A DNA stretch of 64,000 bases from an uncultured Angelakisella sp. (GCA_910585535.1 CAJUFK010000002.1:28896-92895); one strand, 5' to 3'. Positions 31,509 to 41,004 are shown, numbered from the stretch's first letter. The notes: generated from the sequence alone by a model not told the origin. Numbers and translations: made by a program.

Positions 31509-33617
31509 TCATAAATTACTTGTTTTGCAAGTGCTTTCTTTACAAATGCTATTTCTCTTCATATCTTCAATACTTACCGCCGTATGGACATACCGCCGGA
31601 GCAGGCCCACCGCCTGGGGCGGCTCGCTTTTCTCCGGTTCCGGCGGCGGTGTGGGTTTGCTATCTGCCAAAGGTCCTTCCGGGGCAGGCTGTACCTCCGG
31701 GGGAGGCTCCGGAACAGGCTGGACCGGCGGGGCGGGAGCCGCCTTTGCTCTTTCCTTCTCCTGCTCCTCCCGCACCCGCCACCGGGGGATGTAATCTACC
31801 ACCCGCACCCTGGGCATCTGGCTGAATCCCGGAAGGTCGTCCGGGTTTATCTTGGAGAGGAGCAGCGGCTTTTGTCCCCGGAGAATGACGATCTCCTTGC
31901 TGTTGTCCAGCCGCAGCAGCTCGTCCGGGTACATGAGGGGCCGCTGGGTGGTGGTGCGGCTCTGGCTGTAAGGCCGGGTGTTGTTGTAGACCGGGGAGAA
32001 CAGCGGCTGCACCGGCGTTTGGCTCGTGGTGGTGGCGATGCTGGCGACGCCGATCTTGGCCGACCAGTAGTCCACCGTCATCTTGTCATTGGCCCCCAGG
32101 AAGATCTGAAGGTCGCAGTTGCCGATGATCTCCTCCCACTCCCGGTCGGGATAGCGGTCCGAAATTTGGGCCACCCCTTGTATCACGATCTGGCAGTTGA
32201 TGCCGAAGCTGCGGCAGACGGCGATGGTCCGCTTGAAATCCACCAGATGCCCGATGTTGCAGGCCTCCTCCAGCATGGCGTTCACCGCCACCGGCAGCCG
32301 CCCGCCGGGGCAGTTCTTCCGGGCGTGGTTGGGCAGAACGGTGAACATCAGGGAGAAGAACAGGGAGCTGAGAAACTCCAAAGAACTGTCCTGGGCGGAG
32401 ATGATGCAGTAGTAGGCGCAGGGCCTTTGCCCCAGCTGCAAAAGGTCGATGTCGTTGTACCGGGTGATCTTGTCGATAAGGGGGTTCTGAAAGACGCTGA
32501 GCCGGTTCCCCAGGCCGATGGCCACATTCCCCCAGATCTGTCGCCCCGCCAGCTTAAAGACATTGTAGGGGGAGATGGCCGGATGCCCCGGCGGCAGCTG
32601 GGCGAACAATTCGTCGATCTCCTGGAAAGTGTTTTGAGAAAGGATATGGTAGACCGTTCCCAGAGACCGCTCCTCCATGGGAAGCAGCTGCCCGGTGGCA
32701 GGCTCCCGGCGGTCGTTGACATAGTGGAGGAGGGCCATGAGGAGGTTCTTCTCCGCCTTTTCCCAGAAGTCCTGGCGCTCGTTGGCGTTTGAGGTGTTCT
32801 TGATGATGACCTCGGCGATGGTGGCGATAAGGGAGGAGTCACCCCCTACCACACTCATGCAGTTAAAACCATCGCTGTTTTCCAGGTCCAGGAGGTTGTA
32901 AGCTTTTACCAGATACCCCTGCCGGCGCAGCGTCTCGGAGGTCCGCTCGAACAGCTCCCCCTTGGGGTCCACGATGACCATACTTTCTTTTTCCTTCTTC
33001 ATGGCCATGCCGTAGATAAAGGGCAGTACAAATCCCCGGCTTTTCCCGGTGCCGGAGGCTCCGTAGATCATCACATGGCGGTTAAGGGGCAGATCTGGCT
33101 TTACTGCCAGGTATTCCTCCTCCACACCGTCCTCCTGTTTGCCTATAAGCACTCCCTCCAGCTTCTCCGGCGGGCCAATGTCGATAAGCTTTTCGATCTC
33201 GGCTCGCTTGGTCCACCAGCCCCCAGTACCGTGGGTGCCCTCAGCCACAATGTCAAAGCCCCTGGGGTCTCGCTGGACCTTGCAGCCGGATAGCCAGTGG
33301 TATCCCTTCTTGGAGAGCAGGCAGACCATGACAGCGCAGAAGAAGGTGACTCCCAGCCCGGTGGGGGTGAATATCGCCAAAAGGTTCGTTATCGGGTTTA
33401 GAACCCAAAGGCTTTGGACCTCCGGCGTTCCCGGTGTATGAAAGGTGCTGTCGATACCCAGCCGGACAGAGTGAATAAACATCCCGTAGAAGTACCACCC
33501 CGCCAGCAGGAGAAGGAGGTGGGCTTCAGCCCAGTCCAATACCTGAACCGCCTTTTTCCGACAGCACCGCGGCAGATGGCCGGCCAGCTTTTTTCCTTTT
33601 TGGAATATCGGAGACAT
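31509..33617 (-). CDS. virD4: VirD4/TraG-type coupling ATPase
   Basis: About 702 residues from the ATG at 33617. Two N-terminal membrane segments (LLLLLAGWYFYGMF, GLGVTFFCAVMVCLL), then the P-loop YGASGTGKSRG and Walker B MVIVDPKGELF; further GxxQ-like and ARKNCPGGRLPVAVNAMLEEACN segments match TraG. It links the relaxosome to the secretion channel and powers DNA transfer. The Pro-rich tail is unusual in length. Its start lies inside the end of the upstream gene (92-base overlap). Confidence 0.92.
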   Translation of the reverse strand: MSPIFQKGKKLAGHLPRCCRKKAVQVLDWAEAHLLLLLAGWYFYGMFIHSVRLGIDSTFHTPGTPEVQSLWVLNPITNLLAIFTPTGLGVTFFCAVMVCLLSKKGYHWLSGCKVQRDPRGFDIVAEGTHGTGGWWTKRAEIEKLIDIGPPEKLEGVLIGKQEDGVEEEYLAVKPDLPLNRHVMIYGASGTGKSRGFVLPFIYGMAMKKEKESMVIVDPKGELFERTSETLRRQGYLVKAYNLLDLENSDGFNCMSVVGGDSSLIATIAEVIIKNTSNANERQDFWEKAEKNLLMALLHYVNDRREPATGQLLPMEERSLGTVYHILSQNTFQEIDELFAQLPPGHPAISPYNVFKLAGRQIWGNVAIGLGNRLSVFQNPLIDKITRYNDIDLLQLGQRPCAYYCIISAQDSSLEFLSSLFFSLMFTVLPNHARKNCPGGRLPVAVNAMLEEACNIGHLVDFKRTIAVCRSFGINCQIVIQGVAQISDRYPDREWEEIIGNCDLQIFLGANDKMTVDYWSAKIGVASIATTTSQTPVQPLFSPVYNNTRPYSQSRTTTQRPLMYPDELLRLDNSKEIVILRGQKPLLLSKINPDDLPGFSQMPRVRVVDYIPRWRVREEQEKERAKAAPAPPVQPVPEPPPEVQPAPEGPLADSKPTPPPEPEKSEPPQAVGLLRRYVHTAVSIEDMKRNSICKESTCKTSNL

Positions 33618-34812
33618 CAAGATACCCTCCCTCTTTCCTCCCAAACGGCTCTCTGCCGGGGTCGTGGAGCCGAAGTTTTAACGCATCGCTCACTTGCTCC
33701 TTTTCCACTTGGTAGAAATCAACCTGTCCTGCCGCCCCGAACAGTTCCGCCAAAGTCTCCAGCTGTTCCGGGAAAGCCACAATGGACAGCCGGGAAAGTC
33801 CTGCGCCAAAGACTGTTTGGCAGGCCCGCTGAAGCCGCTTTATGTCCATGTCCATAGCTACCACCAGGGGGATTCCGTTCAGGGTGGCGTCGGCATCCGG
33901 CAGGCTACTTGGGGGCGGCCGGTAGGCGTTGGACAGGACCAGCCGGGCGATCCTCTCCCGGTAGTCCGGGGTTCCCATCACCAGCAGCTGAACCGCTCCG
34001 GCGTCACTGCATTCCAGCAGGTGCAGGGGCATTTGGACCATTTTTGCGGCGGTACAAAAGGAAGTCCAGTCGCTTTTGTGCTTTGTCTCCCCGGCAGGGG
34101 GCTCGTGGAGCAGCCACCAGGCGGCGTCGGTATACCGGTCCGAAGCGTAGACAGAAATTGTTTGGGAACATCCCGCGGCGGCCTGGCGAAACCGGGTCAT
34201 CTCGTTCACAAAATACATCCCCCGCTGGTCGGTAAAGTGGACCAGGCATCCACAGGTCCCCAGTCGCCCCACCCCGCACATCCGCAGGCCGTTCCAAACC
34301 TTGGTGTTCTGGCGGCGTAGGCTTCTCTGCATGGCTTCGGTGGCGAGAAAGACGCCAGGCCGGTTCAGGTCCTCCAGCCGGTCCCGGAACACATCGAAGC
34401 CCGCCTGATGGAAGGTGAACATCACCCTGGCGGCCTGTTCCCTGCGGCGGGTCTTTGCGGGATCACTGACATACTTGGCGTCTTGGGGATAGGGAAAGCC
34501 AATCTCCGCGAGGAACGCCCAGCCCAAGGGGGTGAGCCGGTACTGCCGCCGTTCCCTGGAATGATAGAGAAGATGCAGCGCCTCCAGCACCCCGATTCCT
34601 GCGGGAGCAAAGATGCTGGAACCGAACCGTTCCGACAGACTGGAAGGCAGCCCCTTGAACCACCCCGCCAAGCGGAGAAGCTCGATTTCTGCGGTGCTAA
34701 AAATCACCTGTGGATACCCCCTCCCCGGAAATTCACCCCACAATGTGGACATGGTGGGTGGCTCTGATTTTCCGCTCTCGGATGCGCCGGCAGCGGAAAA
34801 TCCGCTCTTCAA
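33526..34812 (-). CDS. Uncharacterised ICE protein with winged-helix-like N-terminus
   Basis: 428 residues from a TTG at 34812 with GGAGGAG upstream; an ATG 20 codons later has a poorer ribosome site. AEIELLRLAGWF, GIGVLEALHLLYHSRERRQYRLTPLGWAFLAEIG suggests a winged helix similar to replication-relaxation type proteins; the middle has AWWLLHEPPAGETKHKSDW and AVQLLVMGTPDY, recalling a degenerate nuclease-like core. No relaxase HUH motif is present. It overlaps virD4 by 92 bases, so the two are translated together. It could be a relaxosome accessory protein. Confidence 0.6.
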   Translation of the reverse strand: MKSGFSAAGASESGKSEPPTMSTLWGEFPGRGYPQVIFSTAEIELLRLAGWFKGLPSSLSERFGSSIFAPAGIGVLEALHLLYHSRERRQYRLTPLGWAFLAEIGFPYPQDAKYVSDPAKTRRREQAARVMFTFHQAGFDVFRDRLEDLNRPGVFLATEAMQRSLRRQNTKVWNGLRMCGVGRLGTCGCLVHFTDQRGMYFVNEMTRFRQAAAGCSQTISVYASDRYTDAAWWLLHEPPAGETKHKSDWTSFCTAAKMVQMPLHLLECSDAGAVQLLVMGTPDYRERIARLVLSNAYRPPPSSLPDADATLNGIPLVVAMDMDIKRLQRACQTVFGAGLSRLSIVAFPEQLETLAELFGAAGQVDFYQVEKEQVSDALKLRLHDPGREPFGRKEGGYLDVSDIPKRKKAGRPSAAVLSEKGGSGIGLG

Positions 34813-34906
34813 GCGCCTTTCTCCTCCATTTACATCCAGGGGTAAATTATAATAGGCCCTTGAATATGTTTTTTTGCCCTTTCTGGAAATTCACCCCCGG
34901 ATGTGT

Positions 34907-35533
34907 TCATAGGGAAAAGCCGTACTGCCCCGTCCGCAGGGCGAAAAAGTCCCCGGCTTCCTCCGCCGGGAGGATGTAGATGTGACAGCTGGGCATTTTA
35001 TCCAAGGTAGAGAGAAGGGCCATTTCCAGGGTAAACTGGTCGTCGTCCGGGACCACCACCCCTTTGATGGCGTTGGGGATGGCCTTCCAGCCCTTGTTGT
35101 CCTGGTCAAAGACCTGGCGGTTTCGGAGATCACAATGCTCGTTGATGACCAGCAGGGCCTTCTCGAACCAGGGGAGGGGCCCCTTGGTCCGGGTGTAGCT
35201 TTGGAGCAGCCGGGAGATGGTCTGCTGAAGAAACTCCGGCGTACGGTAGCGGCAGTTGGGCAGTAAGGTATATAGGGTGATATGTACCCAGCCGAACAAA
35301 TTCACCTCCATTTTTCCGCCAATTTCGGATGGTGGGAGAACAGGCTTTCCTTCCGGTTCCCCAATCCGGGGCAGGGCGGTTTCATTCCACTGACAGAGTT
35401 TAACAGCAGCCTTTTCCACCTCAATTTGGGCTTCTGGCAGCCCTGTGATCCGCCCGGAAAGGGCCAGTTTTATCCGGCCTTCCGCCTGGGAGAGCAGAAC
35501 GGAAATGTCCTTCAAAAGTTTATCCTGGTTCAT
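34907..35533 (-). CDS. DUF6100-like protein with RusA-type acidic motif
   Basis: 208 residues. The segment FDQDNKGWKAIPNAIKGVVVPDDDQFTLEMALL resembles the core of RusA Holliday-junction resolvases, where Asp/Asn and paired Asp residues bind magnesium. The N-terminal half is helical. The ATG overlaps the end of virB4 by 14 bases. Nuclease function is inference from the motif; the family is common in clostridial conjugative elements. Confidence 0.6.
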   Translation of the reverse strand: MNQDKLLKDISVLLSQAEGRIKLALSGRITGLPEAQIEVEKAAVKLCQWNETALPRIGEPEGKPVLPPSEIGGKMEVNLFGWVHITLYTLLPNCRYRTPEFLQQTISRLLQSYTRTKGPLPWFEKALLVINEHCDLRNRQVFDQDNKGWKAIPNAIKGVVVPDDDQFTLEMALLSTLDKMPSCHIYILPAEEAGDFFALRTGQYGFSL

Positions 35534-37628
35534 TTTTATCCTCCCTCATATGCCGCTCCAGGTCCTGGCGGCTGGTGGTGATCATGTCGTACTCGGTGGG
35601 GGTGGGCTGGAAAGCGACAGAGATGCGGTTGTGCCCGGCGCAGAGCAGTCCCTCTCCCCGGCGGTTGCGGATGATCTGCAAGGTCTCCTCGTTGGAAAGC
35701 CCCAGCACCTTCTGGGTAAACACGGCTTCTTCCTCCTCCATAGGCAGCACGATCTTGATGCGGCTGTTACTGAGAATGGCCCGGCCGTACTGCCCGTCCC
35801 CCAGGGCAAAATAGTCGTGGCAGTCCTGGGTCTCCCCCACCATAGCCCCGCCGTACCCCCGGATGATCTTGACGATCTCCAGAACAAAGTTGGCGGCGAT
35901 GGGGCTGGAGGAGGAGCCGATAAGGGTCCACAGCTCAAAGAGCATGAGGAGTTTTTTCTCCACCCTGGATTCCTTGCACTTGTCCCAGCAGAAGTCCAAA
36001 GCCATAAACATCCCCACCGATACAAGGTCGGAGGGTAGTTCCGAGATGTCCAGGACGATGTACTTGTTTTGCAGGTCCACATTGGTTTGCTGGCCCATGT
36101 TGGCGGCGGAGCCGGTGGCGAACCGGGCCAGGGCAACCGCCAGGCTTTTGGTCTCCGGCTGCTCCTGGAGAAGGTCGTACAGGTCGTGGAGGTCTGGCAT
36201 GGTCCTGGGGCTGCCATCCTTATTACGGAGGGAAGCGTTATCAAAGGTGATGCCGAACCGCCGGTAGCACTCCACCAGGGCCGGGTCCAGGTACTGCTTT
36301 TCCTCCTCGGTGATGCCCGTTTTGAGGAGGGAAAAGAAGATGTGCAGCTTGGAAATCTTGTCTGCCAAAAGGGAATCCCCCCGCTCGGCCAGGCGGCCCA
36401 GCTGGGAGTCGGTGTCCAAGGTGCTGCGGCGGATCTCCATGATGTTGATGCAGTCCTTTGAGGTGGGGGACAGCTTGATGTACTTCCCCCCGATGGCCTC
36501 GCAGGCGGGGCACAACTCGTGGCCCTTGAGAGGGCAGAGAAGAAACACCTGCACCCCCTGCTGGCGGTAGCGCAGAGCCATCAGCTGCATGAGGAAACTT
36601 TTCCCCGCCCCGCTCATCCCCATGACACACATATTGCCGTTGGAGTATTTGGCGGAATCGAAGACATCCAGCATACAGGCGGAGCGGTTGTGCTGGTTGA
36701 TGCCCAGCATCACCCCGGTCTGGTCGCAGATCTCAAAGGAGGAAAAGGGGAAGGAGGCAGCTACCCCGGAGGTGAGGACATTCCGCCGCCCCTTCCGCTC
36801 AATATCCGGGTCCAGGGACAAAAGGGGCAGGGCGGAAAGAAAGCCCTCCTCGTTGCGGTAGTCGCACCGGCGCACCGTCATTCCCAGGGCGGTGCAGCGG
36901 GTCTCCAGCCAGGCGGCACGCTGTTCCATGGTCTCCAGGTCCTCCCCGTGGACTTCAATAAGGGTTGTCATGTAGTAAAAGTCCTCGCCATCCCGGTTCA
37001 TCTCGTTTTTCAGGTACAGCCCGGCGTCGATGGCCCCGTCCACCTCCTCGTAGTCCTGGCGGGTGTCCCCGATCTCCCGCATCCGGGAGCGGTTGAGCAT
37101 GGTGGTGTGAGCGATCTTGGAAAGAATTTTTTCCCTGGGCTGTTTCGTGAAGGTAAAGCTGACATTGATCCCCTCCCCGGATTCAATGACGGGGCAGAGC
37201 CAGCCGCCCCCCACGGTGGAGGGGTAGCCGTAGCCGGCGATGTAAAAGTAGGTGTGATACACCCCGTCCACCTCCACATAGTCCCGGTGGCCCAGGTCGG
37301 CGGAGGCCGGGGCCAGAATGTCCGGCACGGTAAAAGCCCCGGAATCCAAAGGGGATACCTCCGGTTCCTGGGGCTTTTTGCAGAAAAGGGGCTTTCGTTT
37401 CTTCGGTTCCTTCTTTTTGGAGACTTTTGTCTGACCTTTTCTCATCCGCTTCTTCTCCGGCCCTTCCGGTTCGGGAAACGGCTCCACCTGCCAGCCCGCG
37501 CCATCCTGTTCCACAGGCCGGGCGCCGGGGCGTTTTTGCCGGCGGGGTATTTTCTTCTGGGAAAAGTTTTCCGTCTCAAAATGTCCGTCCTCCGTTTCAA
37601 AGGCTCTGATCTGGTAGCGGTGCCTCAT
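35520..37628 (-). CDS. virB4: VirB4/TraE-type conjugation ATPase
   Basis: 702 residues from the ATG at 37628 (GGGAGGTG upstream), overlapping the preceding gene by 32 bases. An unusual basic, Pro/Lys-rich N-terminus of about 110 residues precedes the VirB4 core: GMSGAGKSFLMQL P-loop (near 365), Walker B-like LLMLFELWTLIG where the usual Asp-Glu is Phe-Glu, and the QDCHDYF and LSNSRIKIVLPM motifs. The classical N-terminal VirB4 domain seems to be encoded separately at 37597-38325, so the ATPase is split. Confidence 0.9.
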   Translation of the reverse strand: MRHRYQIRAFETEDGHFETENFSQKKIPRRQKRPGARPVEQDGAGWQVEPFPEPEGPEKKRMRKGQTKVSKKKEPKKRKPLFCKKPQEPEVSPLDSGAFTVPDILAPASADLGHRDYVEVDGVYHTYFYIAGYGYPSTVGGGWLCPVIESGEGINVSFTFTKQPREKILSKIAHTTMLNRSRMREIGDTRQDYEEVDGAIDAGLYLKNEMNRDGEDFYYMTTLIEVHGEDLETMEQRAAWLETRCTALGMTVRRCDYRNEEGFLSALPLLSLDPDIERKGRRNVLTSGVAASFPFSSFEICDQTGVMLGINQHNRSACMLDVFDSAKYSNGNMCVMGMSGAGKSFLMQLMALRYRQQGVQVFLLCPLKGHELCPACEAIGGKYIKLSPTSKDCINIMEIRRSTLDTDSQLGRLAERGDSLLADKISKLHIFFSLLKTGITEEEKQYLDPALVECYRRFGITFDNASLRNKDGSPRTMPDLHDLYDLLQEQPETKSLAVALARFATGSAANMGQQTNVDLQNKYIVLDISELPSDLVSVGMFMALDFCWDKCKESRVEKKLLMLFELWTLIGSSSSPIAANFVLEIVKIIRGYGGAMVGETQDCHDYFALGDGQYGRAILSNSRIKIVLPMEEEEAVFTQKVLGLSNEETLQIIRNRRGEGLLCAGHNRISVAFQPTPTEYDMITTSRQDLERHMREDKNEPG

Positions 37629-38325
37629 CCGCCCCTTCACCTCCCGCAAAAAGTTCGTCGTTCGCCGCCCCGTAGACCTTGGAGACCGCCGCAAAAATAT
37701 CCGGGGACAGCTTCTGGCGGCGGCTGGTTTTTTTGCTGATACAGCCGTTCAGCGTTTCCAGCAGGAAATTGTCGGCGTATTCGCTGGAGAGGACCTCCAG
37801 GCCGCACATCCCCAGATACCGCCGGGCGTTCTGCTCCTCCTCCCAGAGCCGCTGGGCGATGGCCTCCACCGACTGCTCTCTGGCCTTCATCCCGGCGTCG
37901 TACCGGAACACCAGGAAGAACCGCCGGGTCACCGCCTCGCTTGCGGCCAGGCGGGTCACCTCCCGGATGTTATCGGCGATGAGTTCCCGGCAGCCCTCCA
38001 CCGGCTCGCTGTCGTAAAAGTCCCGCATCCGCCGGACATAGCTTTCGATGTCCGCCTTTTGCGTTACCACCAGAATTTGCAGGGTGTCCGGGGCCACCTT
38101 CAGGTAGCTTCGGAAGTAGTGGATGAGGTTCTGCTGCTCCAGGGGGGAAAGGAGGTAGAAGTTCACCGGCAGCACCTCCACGAACTTCACAAAGCGGCTG
38201 TCCTTGGTGATGACCACCCCCTTCTGGATGTCCGCCACCGGGAGCCACTTCTGGGTACTGCCGTGGTACTGGGAGACCTTGAGATCGGGGGTGGTCTTGC
38301 CAAAGATCAGTTCCTTGAGGTTCAT
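37597..38325 (-). CDS. Separate N-terminal VirB4-like domain protein
   Basis: 242 residues from the ATG at 38325. VSQYHGSTQKWLPVADIQKGVVITKDSRFVKFVEVLPVNFYLLSPLEQQNLIHYFRSYLKVAPDTLQILVV is the usual opening of VirB4/TraC-like ATPases, but the frame stops before any P-loop. The next gene supplies the ATPase domain and overlaps by 32 bases, so the two probably form one functional unit. Confidence 0.7.
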   Translation of the reverse strand: MNLKELIFGKTTPDLKVSQYHGSTQKWLPVADIQKGVVITKDSRFVKFVEVLPVNFYLLSPLEQQNLIHYFRSYLKVAPDTLQILVVTQKADIESYVRRMRDFYDSEPVEGCRELIADNIREVTRLAASEAVTRRFFLVFRYDAGMKAREQSVEAIAQRLWEEEQNARRYLGMCGLEVLSSEYADNFLLETLNGCISKKTSRRQKLSPDIFAAVSKVYGAANDELFAGGEGADEAPLPDQSL

Positions 38326-38642
38326 CTGCCCCGCCCCCTTTTGGCCGGGGTCCCCCGATAGGTGAGAACGCCCCGCCGCCTGCGCCATCTCCACCAGGCC
38401 CAAAGGAACCGGCTGAGACAGTCATCCTGGACACCAATGAGGGCAAAGCCCCCCAGGGGCACGCCGGCGATCATGGACACCATGATCTTTGTGGTGAGGT
38501 CAAAGGGAAGAAAGACGAAACAGCAGAACACCACCGGGAGCGCCAGGATCAGCGCCTCGATGGTGTTGCGGATGGGAAACAATCCCGCCAGCCTGCCGGC
38601 GTCGGTGAAGTTCACCGGAATGTAGTAGTCCTGGTAGTTCAA
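38322..38642 (-). CDS. PrgI-family (VirB3-like) membrane protein
   Basis: 106 residues. IPVNFTDAGRLAGLFPIRNTIEALILALPVVFCCFVFLPF and KIMVSMIAGVPLGGFALIGV give the two membrane hairpin helices of PrgI, then a basic cytosolic tail (WRWRRRRG). PrgI sits with VirB4 at the inner membrane. Overlaps both neighbours by 4 bases. Confidence 0.85.
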   Translation of the reverse strand: MNYQDYYIPVNFTDAGRLAGLFPIRNTIEALILALPVVFCCFVFLPFDLTTKIMVSMIAGVPLGGFALIGVQDDCLSRFLWAWWRWRRRRGVLTYRGTPAKRGRGR

Positions 38643-38902
38643 GCGAAGTCCTCCTTTTCGGCCTCGTCCAGAAGGCGGTCCTTGCAGCGTTCAAAGTCCC
38701 GCTCTAAGGCGGAAAGGCTTATCCTTCTGGCGGCGATGACCCGCAGAAAAGCCCGGCGCACCAGGTCCCGGTGATACTGGGTGCTGGGGTCTGGGTTCAG
38801 CTCGATCTGGGCAAGGCGCTGGGTGGAAAGCTCGGCGGCCTTGCTCAGTTCCACATAGGAGATGTTGTACTTGTGGCGCAAAAGGCGCATGGTTCGGTTC
38901 AT
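38639..38902 (-). CDS. Small helix-turn-helix protein
   Basis: 87 residues from the ATG at 38902 (AGGAAG upstream). MRLLRHKYNISYVELSKAAELSTQRLAQIEL is an XRE-type helix-turn-helix, followed by an Arg-rich helical tail. It is the first gene of the T4SS operon and may regulate it; its start region is divergent from the MNT gene promoter at 38918-38946. Confidence 0.7.
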   Translation of the reverse strand: MNRTMRLLRHKYNISYVELSKAAELSTQRLAQIELNPDPSTQYHRDLVRRAFLRVIAARRISLSALERDFERCKDRLLDEAEKEDFA

Positions 38903-38917
38903 GGTGTCACTTCCTGT

Positions 38918-38946
38918 TTGATTTTTTAGCAAAGATTGAGTATAAT
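38918..38946 (+). promoter_or_regulatory. Promoter of the MNT/HEPN pair
   Basis: TTGATT (38918-38923), 17 bp, TATAAT (38941-38946), 28 bp before the ATG. A sigma-A promoter dedicated to the plus-strand toxin-antitoxin pair. Confidence 0.75.
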
Positions 38947-38973
38947 AAAACAAAAAGAGGGAAGGGAGGAAAC

Positions 38974-39318
38974 ATGATGTGTACAGAGGCCCAATTACAA
39001 AGCATTTCCAATCAGATTTATACAGAAGCGGTAAAGGTGTTTGGGACGCTCCTGGATGGGGTTATTCTCTATGGCTCCTATGCCCGTGGGGATTATACGG
39101 AGGATTCAGATATTGACATTATGGTGCGGGTCGATCTGCCCAAGTCTCAGTTGGTCAGCTATCGCCGCCACTTCTCCCATCTCGGCAGTGACCTTGGCTT
39201 GGAGCATGATGTTCTTGTTTCCATCCACCTCCAGGATAATGAAACTTTCCAGCAGTATCGGCGGCATCTTCCTTTTTATCAGAATGTTGACCGAGAGGGA
39301 GTGCTGATCCATGCTTGA
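38974..39318 (+). CDS. MNT-type nucleotidyltransferase antitoxin
   Basis: 114 residues, GGAGG 6 bases before the ATG. The nucleotidyltransferase signature is GSYARGDYTEDSDIDI (34-49), with metal-binding Asp46 and Asp48. Minimal nucleotidyltransferases of HEPN/MNT pairs AMPylate and so silence the HEPN toxin. The stop overlaps the HEPN start by 8 bases. Inserted on the strand opposite to the conjugation genes. Confidence 0.88.
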   Translation: MMCTEAQLQSISNQIYTEAVKVFGTLLDGVILYGSYARGDYTEDSDIDIMVRVDLPKSQLVSYRRHFSHLGSDLGLEHDVLVSIHLQDNETFQQYRRHLPFYQNVDREGVLIHA

Positions 39319-39718
39319 AGAAGAACAGATTTCTCTTTGCCGTTATCGAATCGAAAAGGCCCGTCAATGCTTAATTACTGCTAATGATATTATGTACAAT
39401 GGCGACTATGCCTCCAGTGCGAACCGTTCCTATTATGCCATTTTGCATGGAATCCGGTCTGTTTTGGCGCTGGATGGGTTGGATTTCAAAAAGCACTCTG
39501 CCGTCATCGGGAAATTCCGAGAGCTTTATATCAAAACAGGTCTTTTTGATGTAGCGTTTTCCAGAATGATCGGAGAGGCCTTTGACCTGCGGAGCGATTG
39601 CGATTATGAGGATTTTTACCTTGTGACCAAGGCGGAGGTAGAGGACCAGATCAAAAATACGGCACAATTTTTGGATGCTGTGGAAAGCTACATAGAGAAA
39701 CGGATCTCCGCATCATAA
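39311..39718 (+). CDS. HEPN-domain toxin of the MNT/HEPN pair
   Basis: 135 residues. ARQCLITANDIMYNGDYASSANRSYYAILHGIRSVLAL and FKKHSAVIGKFRELYIKTG are typical of C-terminal HEPN domains of this toxin type, with a Tyr near the region that is AMPylated in known systems. Predicted RNase toxin stabilising the element. Placed between the T4SS ATPase operon and the downstream secretion genes. Confidence 0.85.
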   Translation: MLEEEQISLCRYRIEKARQCLITANDIMYNGDYASSANRSYYAILHGIRSVLALDGLDFKKHSAVIGKFRELYIKTGLFDVAFSRMIGEAFDLRSDCDYEDFYLVTKAEVEDQIKNTAQFLDAVESYIEKRISAS

Positions 39719-39735
39719 CGGTGCGGAGTTTTTCT

Positions 39736-41004
39736 TTACCCGATTACCCAAAATGGTCCCCCAGCCGCATCCAGGCTGCTGGCCTCACTGAACACGATCC
39801 CGGCCTCCCATTCCTGCTGGCTTTTGGCGAGGCTCACCGGGTCGGCCACCAGCAGTTTCCCCTCGGCGGTGACGCCTCGCAGCACAATGAAATGCCCGCT
39901 GGTGGTGAAGTGTCCCGGCCCCATGATGGCGACCACCAGCTTTCCTTCCGCCAGAGCGTCTACCACCTCCTGCATACCGCTCCGGCCAGGGCAGGAAACG
40001 GTCAGGCCAAAGTGGGCGGCGCCCTCCGGAATCAGAGTGCGGTAGCTTCCGTCCCCCTCGCAGCAGTAGCCGTTTTCATAGGCCCAATCCGCCATTTCCT
40101 TGGGGTCCATGGTGCCGCCGGTGAGGGTGGAGACCACCATCGCCAGTGCGGTGGGGCCGCAGCCAGCATAGCCGATGGTCTGGGTCCTGCCGTAAGGCTC
40201 GTTACACCACCTCTGGTCCATTTGGTTCCAGTAGACCACCTCCCGGCTGCCATCGGCAAAGGTAATATCCCCGATTGCCGCCCCCGGCAGGTCGCCGGTG
40301 TAATCCGGGGAGGACAGGTCAACCGCCTGGGATTCCGTAAGGTTGTCATGGAGAAATCCCGCCCACCGGAGATGAAAGGCGTCAAACCTCAACTTGTTCA
40401 TCAAGGCTTGGGGACCGATGTCCCAAAGGCTGATATGGATGCGGTACAGCGGGTCCTCCTCGTCCTCGTCGCCGCTGGCGTAGTAGGTCTCCACCCAGTA
40501 GGAATACTCGATGTTCCGGCGGACGATCTCCCGGACGCTGCTTTCCGTGATCTTGAAAAGGTCCTGGTCATGGTGGGCGGAGGAGATCGCCGTCAGCCAG
40601 CTGCGGTTGGTGTTGCCAAAGTCCTCGGTCACCACCACATCGTCGTACCCGGCGGACAGGCGGGAGATGATGGCGTCCGCCTCCAGGTGGGTGTAGTGGT
40701 CAAAGTTTTCATACAGTCCGCCGACAAAGGCGGCCTGCCGGTTCATCGCTTTTACATCGTCATCCTCCACCGAGGGGAACTGGAAGTTGGGATTCACCAG
40801 GGAAAGAAAGAGGAAGAACGGCAGAAGCACCACCAGAAGGAACAGGCCCCCGGCAATTTTCAGAAGCTGCGGAAGAAAGGATTCAGTGGCGGCGATGGCG
40901 GCCCCGTGAAGGCCGCCTTTTATCGCCCCGTTTAGGATCGTGGCGACGGACTGACCCATTCTGGCCAGCCTGGCTGCGGAAAAACCCCGGCTTTCATCGT
41001 TCAC
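39736..41004 (-). CDS. Membrane-anchored C39-like cysteine peptidase
   Basis: 422 residues. One membrane segment (LLKIAGGLFLLVVLLPFFLFL, about 48-68). After an extracellular linker domain, the C-terminal 180 residues are a papain-like C39/NlpC-type peptidase: YNQ-like WNQMDQRWC, GYAGCGPTALAMVVSTLTGG (catalytic Cys), then GHFIVLRGV (catalytic His) and VADP (Asp). Overlaps the VirB6-like gene by 4 bases. In Gram-positive T4SS such proteins replace VirB1 and open the cell wall. Confidence 0.8.
   Translation of the reverse strand: MNDESRGFSAARLARMGQSVATILNGAIKGGLHGAAIAATESFLPQLLKIAGGLFLLVVLLPFFLFLSLVNPNFQFPSVEDDDVKAMNRQAAFVGGLYENFDHYTHLEADAIISRLSAGYDDVVVTEDFGNTNRSWLTAISSAHHDQDLFKITESSVREIVRRNIEYSYWVETYYASGDEDEEDPLYRIHISLWDIGPQALMNKLRFDAFHLRWAGFLHDNLTESQAVDLSSPDYTGDLPGAAIGDITFADGSREVVYWNQMDQRWCNEPYGRTQTIGYAGCGPTALAMVVSTLTGGTMDPKEMADWAYENGYCCEGDGSYRTLIPEGAAHFGLTVSCPGRSGMQEVVDALAEGKLVVAIMGPGHFTTSGHFIVLRGVTAEGKLLVADPVSLAKSQQEWEAGIVFSEASSLDAAGGPFWVIG

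Noticed and set aside
33526..34812. Relaxase
   Set aside because: No HUH histidine cluster or relaxase Tyr motifs can be seen, so it is left as an unknown protein; the relaxase is probably outside the window.
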